From Alphaproteobacteria bacterium (GTDB lineage Bacteria > Pseudomonadota > Alphaproteobacteria > Rhodobacterales > Rhodobacteraceae): DNA of 10,702 nucleotides. The notes under the pieces are model-generated. The model had not been told where the DNA came from. It worked only from the letters and a program-made list of their open reading frames with translations, and made no database searches. Of the stretch, positions 6,510 to 10,702 are shown piece after piece. The stretch spans positions 1 to 10,702 of the forward strand of contig JAJRUE010000200.1 in NCBI GenBank assembly GCA_024277955.1, in the 5' to 3' direction. Positions within the stretch are counted from its first letter, which is position 1. Every line of letters starts with the position of its first letter. A program made the translations under genes and the position numbers.

Positions 6510-7682
6510 ATGAAACCAGTCCTCAAATCCCTGACCCTGGCGGCGGTGCTGCTGTCATCGGCCAGCTCGGCCTTCGCCTTTGAAGACGGCAAGATCGTGA
6601 TCTGGATGGGCGCCGGCAAGGGCGACGAAAAACTGCAGACCGTGGTCGACAAGTTCACCCAGGAACTGGGCGTCGACGTGGTGGTCGAGGTGGTCGACCC
6701 CGGCCTGACCGACAAGTTCCAGCAGGCCGCAGCCACCGGCGACGGCCCCGATATCGTGCTGTGGGCCCATGACCGGTTCGGCGAATGGGCCGCCGGAGGC
6801 CTGATCCAGCCGGTGTCGCCGTCGGCCGAGTTCAAGGCCGGCGTGCTGCCGTCCGCATGGGACGCGGTCAGTTTCGGCGGCAAGACCTGGGGCTACCCGG
6901 TCGCGGTCGAGGCCGTCGGGCTGATCTACAATACCGACCTGATCGACACGCCGCCGGCGGATTTCGCAGACATCCCCAAGCTGGACCTGCCCGATGGCGT
7001 GACCCCGATCATGTGGGACTACAACAACACCTATTTCACCATGCCGCTCTTGATGGCCAACGGCGGCTATGCCTTCCGCAAGAAGGACGGGGTCTATGAC
7101 GGCACCGACACCGGCGTGAACAATGCCGGCGCCAAGATGGGCGCGCAGGTGCTGTCGGATCTGATCACCTCGGGGATCATGCCGCAGGGCGTTGATTACG
7201 GCGTGATGGAAGGCGCGATGAGCAAGGGCGAAACCGCCATGATCATCAACGGCCCCTGGGGCTGGGCCAACCTGGAAAGTGCCGGCATCAACATCGCGGT
7301 CGCGCCGATCCCGGCGGTGAACGGCAAGGCCTCGCCGCCGTTCCTGGGGGTCTATTCGGCGGCAATCAACGCCGCATCCCCCAATGCCGACCTAGCCGCC
7401 GAACTGCTGGAAAACTACGTGCTGACCGACGAAGGTCTGGCCCAGTGGAACGCCGACAGCGAACTTGGCGCGCTGGCCGACATTTCCGCCGGACAGGCGC
7501 AGAGCGACCCCAAGGTGGCGGCCACGCTTGCCAATGCCGCGATCGGCGTTCCGATGCCGTCCAACCCGGAAATGGGGGCCTTCTGGTCGGCCATGGGCCC
7601 GGCGCTGAGCAACATCACCAGCGGCGCGGCATCGGTTGACGATGCGCTGAACGACGCCGCAGCCCGGATCCTGGGCGAGTGA
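6510..7682 (+). CDS. malE: Periplasmic maltose/maltodextrin-binding protein MalE
   Basis: A 390-residue substrate-binding protein with a classic signal peptide (KPVLK, a hydrophobic core, and cleavage after SSAFA at residue 23). ATG 6510 was chosen over the longer frame opening at 6402 because GGGAGG lies 7 bases upstream and the signal peptide then starts correctly. The body aligns by eye with E. coli MalE throughout: ATGDGPDI, WAHDRFG (Trp85, Asp88, Arg89), YPVAVEA (Glu134), YFTMPL, VNNAGAK, NKGETAM-like KGETAMIINGPWGW (Trp250), INAASPN and AFWSAM (Trp359). Differences at sugar-contact positions known from E. coli: Asp14 is replaced by Gly36 (neighbouring Lys37 kept), Glu153 by Asn173 (Tyr175 kept), and Tyr341 by Ser360. 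The ligand range may therefore differ somewhat. It lies 4 bases after the glucosidase stop and is followed by a strong hairpin. Confidence 0.96.
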   Translation: MKPVLKSLTLAAVLLSSASSAFAFEDGKIVIWMGAGKGDEKLQTVVDKFTQELGVDVVVEVVDPGLTDKFQQAAATGDGPDIVLWAHDRFGEWAAGGLIQPVSPSAEFKAGVLPSAWDAVSFGGKTWGYPVAVEAVGLIYNTDLIDTPPADFADIPKLDLPDGVTPIMWDYNNTYFTMPLLMANGGYAFRKKDGVYDGTDTGVNNAGAKMGAQVLSDLITSGIMPQGVDYGVMEGAMSKGETAMIINGPWGWANLESAGINIAVAPIPAVNGKASPPFLGVYSAAINAASPNADLAAELLENYVLTDEGLAQWNADSELGALADISAGQAQSDPKVAATLANAAIGVPMPSNPEMGAFWSAMGPALSNITSGAASVDDALNDAAARILGE

Positions 7683-7688
7683 CGATGC

Positions 7689-7717
7689 GCGGGCGCGGGC
7701 CCCTTGCCTGCGCCCGC
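7689..7717 (+). promoter_or_regulatory. GC-rich stem-loop between malE and malF
   Basis: Bases 7689-7700 pair with 7706-7717 in a 12-bp stem (one G-U pair) with a 5-base loop CCCTT. It begins 7 bases after the malE stop and has no following T-run, so it does not look like a full terminator. In E. coli the malE-malF gap carries REP hairpins that protect the upstream malE message, giving an excess of binding protein. The same role is inferred here from position. Confidence 0.7.
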
Positions 7718-7740
7718 CCGCCAAAGCACTATGGCCGCAG

Positions 7741-9291
7741 ATGAGCACGGTTGAAAACATCTCTGCAACTCCGGCCGGGGTGGCGCCCGCCACCGCGCGC
7801 GCGCTCAGCCTTGGCGCCCTGGGTCTGGGCGCGGCGGTGGTGCTTTTTGCCGCCTTTCGGCTGTACATCGACGGCCAGCCCCTGTTCGGGGCAATCCTGC
7901 TGGCGCTGATCACCGCCTTTTCGCTGGTCTTCGGTTCGCGCCGGTTCTATTCGGCGCGCTTCATCTTTCCGGGGCTGGCGGCGATCCTGGTGTTTATCCT
8001 GTTCCCGATCGTGTTCACCGTCTACCTGGGCTTCACCAACTACAGTTCGCTCAACCTGCTGAACTACGAACGCGCGGTCGAAGTGCTGCTGTCGTCAAAG
8101 CTGGTGGACAAGTCCAGCGAAACCAGGTTCCTGGTGGCGCGCGACGGCGACGCCTTTCGCATCTACCTGCCCGAACGCGGCCTGATATCGGAACCGGTCA
8201 CCCTGGACGCGCCGCAACAGGCCGCCCTGGCGCCCGCGCCGGACGCGCCGCCCGACACCCTGAAAATGCGCGACGCGATCAAGCTGCGCGCCGGGCTGCA
8301 ACAGCTGGACCTCGCCACCCCGCAGGGCGAGATACTGCGCAATTCCGGGCTGCGCAGCTTTGCCGGGGTGACGCCGGAATACGAACGCATCGACGCCGAT
8401 CATCTGCGCCGCACCACCGACGGGCAGATCCTGACCGCCAACCACGACACCGGCTTTTTCGAAACCGAGGCCGGGGTAAAGCTGCCCCCCGGCTGGCGGG
8501 TCAACATCGGGCTGGCCAATTACAAACGGATATTCACCTCTGACGGGGTGCGCGGCCCGATGGTGTCGATCTTTGTCTGGACGGTCACCTTTGCGCTGCT
8601 GTCGGTGGGGCTGACCTTTGCGGTGGGGTTGTTGCTGGCCACCATCCTGCAATGGCCGCACCTGGCGTTCAAACCGGCCTACCGGCTGCTGCTGATCCTG
8701 CCCTACGCAGTGCCAAGCTTTATCTCGATCCTGGTGTTCAAGGGGCTGTTCAACCAGAATTTCGGTGAAATCAACCTGATCCTGGAAGCGCTTTTCAACA
8801 TCCGCCCCAGCTGGTTCACCGACGCCACGCTGGCGCGGATCATGATCGTGATCGTCAACGTCTGGCTGGGCTATCCCTACATGATGCTGCTGTCGATGGG
8901 ATTCCTGCAGTCGGTCCCCGAAGACCACAAGAAAGCCGCCTCGATCGAAGGCGCATCCGCCCTGCGGGTTTTCCTGACGATCACGCTTCCGCAGATCCTG
9001 CCGCCGTTCCTGCCGCTGTTGATTGCCAGTTTCGCCTTCAACTTCAACAACATCGTTCTGATCCTGCTGATGACGCGCGGCGGGCCGGACATGCCCGGCA
9101 CGGTGATCCCGGCGGGCAAGACCGACATCCTGGGCAGCTTTACCTACCGGATCAGCTTCATGGATTCGGGGCAGCAATTCGGGCTGGCGGGGGCCATCAC
9201 CTTTCTGATCTTCATCGTGGTCGGCGCCGTGGCCTATGCCAATTTCGTCGCCATGCGCCGCGCCGCCAGCAAACGGGGGGGGCGCCCGTGA
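7741..9291 (+). CDS. malF: Maltose/maltodextrin ABC transporter permease MalF
   Basis: Inner-membrane channel subunit of 516 residues (E. coli 514). Predicted by eye: three N-terminal membrane segments (about 20-43, 48-66, 74-97), a large periplasmic P2 region (about 98-255) beginning GFTNYSSLNLLNYERA, as in the enteric protein, then five more segments. The EAA coupling loop for MalK is near 395-424 (KKAASIEGASALRVF...LP). The P2 region, which contacts MalE in E. coli, distinguishes this from the shorter MalF-like permeases of most sugar importers. The ATG at 7741 has no clear ribosome-binding site; a tiny out-of-frame reading frame (7731-7754, six codons and a stop) overlaps it. The gene ends in a GTGA overlap with malG. 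Confidence 0.96.
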   Translation: MSTVENISATPAGVAPATARALSLGALGLGAAVVLFAAFRLYIDGQPLFGAILLALITAFSLVFGSRRFYSARFIFPGLAAILVFILFPIVFTVYLGFTNYSSLNLLNYERAVEVLLSSKLVDKSSETRFLVARDGDAFRIYLPERGLISEPVTLDAPQQAALAPAPDAPPDTLKMRDAIKLRAGLQQLDLATPQGEILRNSGLRSFAGVTPEYERIDADHLRRTTDGQILTANHDTGFFETEAGVKLPPGWRVNIGLANYKRIFTSDGVRGPMVSIFVWTVTFALLSVGLTFAVGLLLATILQWPHLAFKPAYRLLLILPYAVPSFISILVFKGLFNQNFGEINLILEALFNIRPSWFTDATLARIMIVIVNVWLGYPYMMLLSMGFLQSVPEDHKKAASIEGASALRVFLTITLPQILPPFLPLLIASFAFNFNNIVLILLMTRGGPDMPGTVIPAGKTDILGSFTYRISFMDSGQQFGLAGAITFLIFIVVGAVAYANFVAMRRAASKRGGRP

Positions 9292-10178
9292 TCGTCGAGC
9301 GCCCCAGCGAATTGCGCCGCAAGAAGATCCTGGCCCACGGGTTCATGATCGCGTTCATCATCGTGATCATGTTCCCGTTTCTCATGGTGATCTCGATTTC
9401 CTTCCGTCAGGGCAATTTCACCATCGGTTCGCTCTGGCCCGAAAACCCGACGCTCGAACACTGGTATCTCGCCTTCGGGCAAAGCTACACCCGCCCCGAC
9501 GGCACCGTGATCGAGCCGCCTTACCCGGTGGTGCGCTGGATGTGGAACTCGATCAAGCTGGGGCTGCTGGCGGGGTTCGGGGTGGTGGCGTTGTCGACGA
9601 TCTCGGCCTATGCGTTTTCGCGCATCCGGTTTCGCGGGCGCGCCGGGTTGCTGGATGCGCTGCTGATCCTGCAGATGTTCCCGACGACGCTGGCGTTGGT
9701 GGCGCTTTATGCGATTTTCGATGCGCTGGGCGATGTCAGCCCCTGGCTCGGGATCGACAGCCATCTGGCGCTGGTGCTGGTCTACCTTTCGGGCATCACC
9801 CTGCATATCTGGACGATCAAGGGCTATTTCGACAGCGTCGACAGCGCGCTCGACAAGGCGGCGCAGATCGACGGGGCGACGCCCTGGCAGACCTTCCGGC
9901 ATATTTTCCTGCCGCTGGCGGTGCCGATCGTGGCGGTGGTTTTCGTGCTGGTGTTCATCGGGGTGATCAACGACTACCCCTATGCGTCGGTGCTGATCCG
10001 GTCGGAAAACCAGATGACCCTGGCGGTTGGGTCCAGGCTTTACCTGAACGAATTCAAATACCTGTGGGGGGATTTCGCGGCCGCCGCGATCCTGTCGGGG
10101 GTGCCGATCACGGTGGTGTTCCTGATTGCGCAGAAATACCTGGTGTCCGGCCTGTCCGAAGGGGCGGTCAAGGGCTAG
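9288..10178 (+). CDS. malG: Maltose/maltodextrin ABC transporter permease MalG
   Basis: Second channel subunit, 296 residues, the same length as E. coli MalG and closely similar by eye: MFPFLMVISISFRQGNF, VALSTISAYAFSRIRF, ILQMFPTTLALVALYA, WTIKGYF, YLWGDFAAAA and the C-terminal VKG. About six membrane segments. The EAA loop near 187-213 (LDKAAQIDGATPWQTF) docks on MalK. The start is GTG 9288, overlapping the malF stop as GTGA, with a G-run ribosome-binding site (9275-9281) inside malF. This indicates translational coupling and equal amounts of the two permeases. It is the last gene of the operon; no intact gene follows. Confidence 0.96.
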   Translation: MIVERPSELRRKKILAHGFMIAFIIVIMFPFLMVISISFRQGNFTIGSLWPENPTLEHWYLAFGQSYTRPDGTVIEPPYPVVRWMWNSIKLGLLAGFGVVALSTISAYAFSRIRFRGRAGLLDALLILQMFPTTLALVALYAIFDALGDVSPWLGIDSHLALVLVYLSGITLHIWTIKGYFDSVDSALDKAAQIDGATPWQTFRHIFLPLAVPIVAVVFVLVFIGVINDYPYASVLIRSENQMTLAVGSRLYLNEFKYLWGDFAAAAILSGVPITVVFLIAQKYLVSGLSEGAVKG

Positions 10179-10186
10179 GTGTGATC

Positions 10187-10314
10187 TCTCACCAGGTTGT
10201 TCATTCGATCCACCTCTGAGAAGCTGAAGTTTGCACAAACCGAAAGCCGATCAGGGATGGACGTGAACAACCTCATGAGACTCCACAGCTAGTCACCTGA
10301 ATCTGAAGTTCGCA
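10187..10314. repeat. Inverted and direct repeats after malG, possible insertion-sequence remnant
   Basis: Bases 10187-10204 and 10263-10280 are inverted copies (15 of 18 match; core AGGTTGTTCA/TGAACAACCT). A direct repeat CTGAAGTTTGCA (10224-10235) and CTGAAGTTCGCA (10303-10314) runs through the same stretch, one mismatch in 12. A short open frame ends at 10288-10290 with MDVNNLMRLHS, which looks like the tail of a transposase but cannot be assigned. No gene is supported between 10179 and about 10430. Confidence 0.5.
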
Positions 10315-10350
10315 TCATGCAATCATCTGCTCCCGTATCGCTTTCGATCC

Positions 10351-10481
10351 GGTTCGCGCCCGACCCCGCCCCCCAGGGCGGGCGCGAATTATTACGGTGT
10401 TTCAGAAGGTTGCAACGTCAGTCGCTTGATGAGCCGCCCACGAGACTGCACCGCGCCCACCCCCGGGGTCGGGCGCAAACC
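10351..10481. repeat. 17-bp inverted repeat spanning 131 bp
   Basis: GGTTCGCGCCCGACCCC (10351-10367) recurs inverted at 10465-10481 with one mismatch in 17. Between the arms there is no gene. The arms could be the ends of a small mobile element or simply part of the structured GC-rich region before the transposase fragment. No target duplication is evident. Confidence 0.6.
10353..10388 (+). terminator. GC-rich hairpin, candidate terminator of the maltose operon
   Basis: TTCGCGCCCG (10353-10362) pairs perfectly with CGGGCGCGAA (10379-10388). Alternatively CCCGCCC (10365-10371) pairs with GGGCGGG (10376-10382) around CCCA. The following bases TTATTA are AT-rich but not a true T-run, and it lies 175 bases past malG, so terminator activity is only a possibility. 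It is the strongest hairpin downstream of malG. Confidence 0.35.
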
Positions 10482-10702
10482 TTCCGTTGAAGCCGGTTTT
10501 CAAGGCACCGAACTTCGATTCCAAGCGAGGGCGTCCTGCAGGGAGCGGGCGGCTTGAGCGGTTGGGTGATTTCCTGAGATCGCGGATCGAGCAAAGCCCG
10601 GACATGACCATGCCGGAACTGGCCGATGCGCTTTGGCAGGTTCATGGGGTGCGGGCGGCACCTGCGGAGCTGTCGCGTTTCGTCCGGCACCGTCTCGGGT
10701 TC
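10433..10702 (+). pseudogene. IS630-family transposase fragment, 5' truncated and cut by the window edge
   Basis: After an in-frame TGA at 10430-10432 a frame stays open to the window end. From about 10510 it reads like the middle of IS630-type transposases: KRGRPAGSGRLERLGDFL, then RIEQSPDMTMPELADAL, then ELSRFVRHRLGF. This corresponds to the second helix-turn-helix, where family members have a basic linker, PD(I/L)T...ELA and S...RFLRR. The expected first helix-turn-helix is absent upstream in all plus frames, and no good start codon precedes the similarity, so it is probably a remnant. The DDE catalytic part would lie beyond 10702 and may or may not exist. Confidence 0.65.

Noticed and set aside
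4763..6883. A 706-codon open frame antisense to the glucosidase and the start of malE
   Set aside because: Long antisense frames are expected opposite GC-rich genes with strong third-position bias. The plus strand carries complete GH13 motifs and a signal peptide.
8095..9177. A 360-codon frame antisense to malF
   Set aside because: Composition is that of a shadow of a GC-rich gene, with no membrane or enzyme motifs. malF is clearly real.

Overview
The window is GC-rich (roughly two thirds G+C) with tight gene spacing. Its gene content points to an alphaproteobacterium, most likely Rhodobacteraceae. This rests on protein resemblance and base composition seen by eye, not on a database search.

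Left part (1-2256), all on the minus strand: the start and most of an XdhC-family molybdoenzyme maturation factor that runs off the window; a tRNA-Ala(CGC) with its own likely promoter; a zinc-finger thioredoxin 2 (trxC) with a good sigma-70-type promoter; and a thpR (LigT-like RNA 2',3'-cyclic phosphodiesterase) reading frame broken by one in-frame amber codon. Just upstream of that broken gene is a 189-bp element (2266-2454). It has 34-bp near-perfect terminal inverted repeats that enclose two smaller inverted repeats, so it looks like a MITE or a three-way-junction structured element.

Central and right part (2491-10178): a complete maltose/maltodextrin utilisation locus. A divergent control region (4647-4825) separates lacI-type regulator plus malK (minus strand, overlapping genes) from alpha-glucosidase, malE, malF and malG (plus strand, partly overlapping). 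MalE, MalF and MalG resemble the enterobacterial maltose transporter closely; MalF even has the large periplasmic P2 region. The inferred flow is: MalE captures maltodextrin in the periplasm, MalF-MalG-MalK2 imports it with ATP, and the cytoplasmic GH13 alpha-glucosidase releases glucose. The control region carries several CG-centred palindromes, three of them spaced about one helical turn apart, and another touching the regulator's own start codon. These are the probable operators. A strong GC hairpin sits between malE and malF, where enteric bacteria carry REP hairpins that favour MalE production.

Right end (10179-10702): no intact gene. It holds inverted and direct repeats, a GC-rich set of mutually exclusive hairpins that may include the operon terminator, and a 5'-truncated IS630-type transposase fragment that runs off the edge. 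This looks like an insertion-sequence graveyard bounding the maltose locus.

I see no wholly new multi-gene system. The most interesting items are the 189-bp element beside a freshly broken thpR, the phased operator array, and an enteric-type MalEFGK in this host background.
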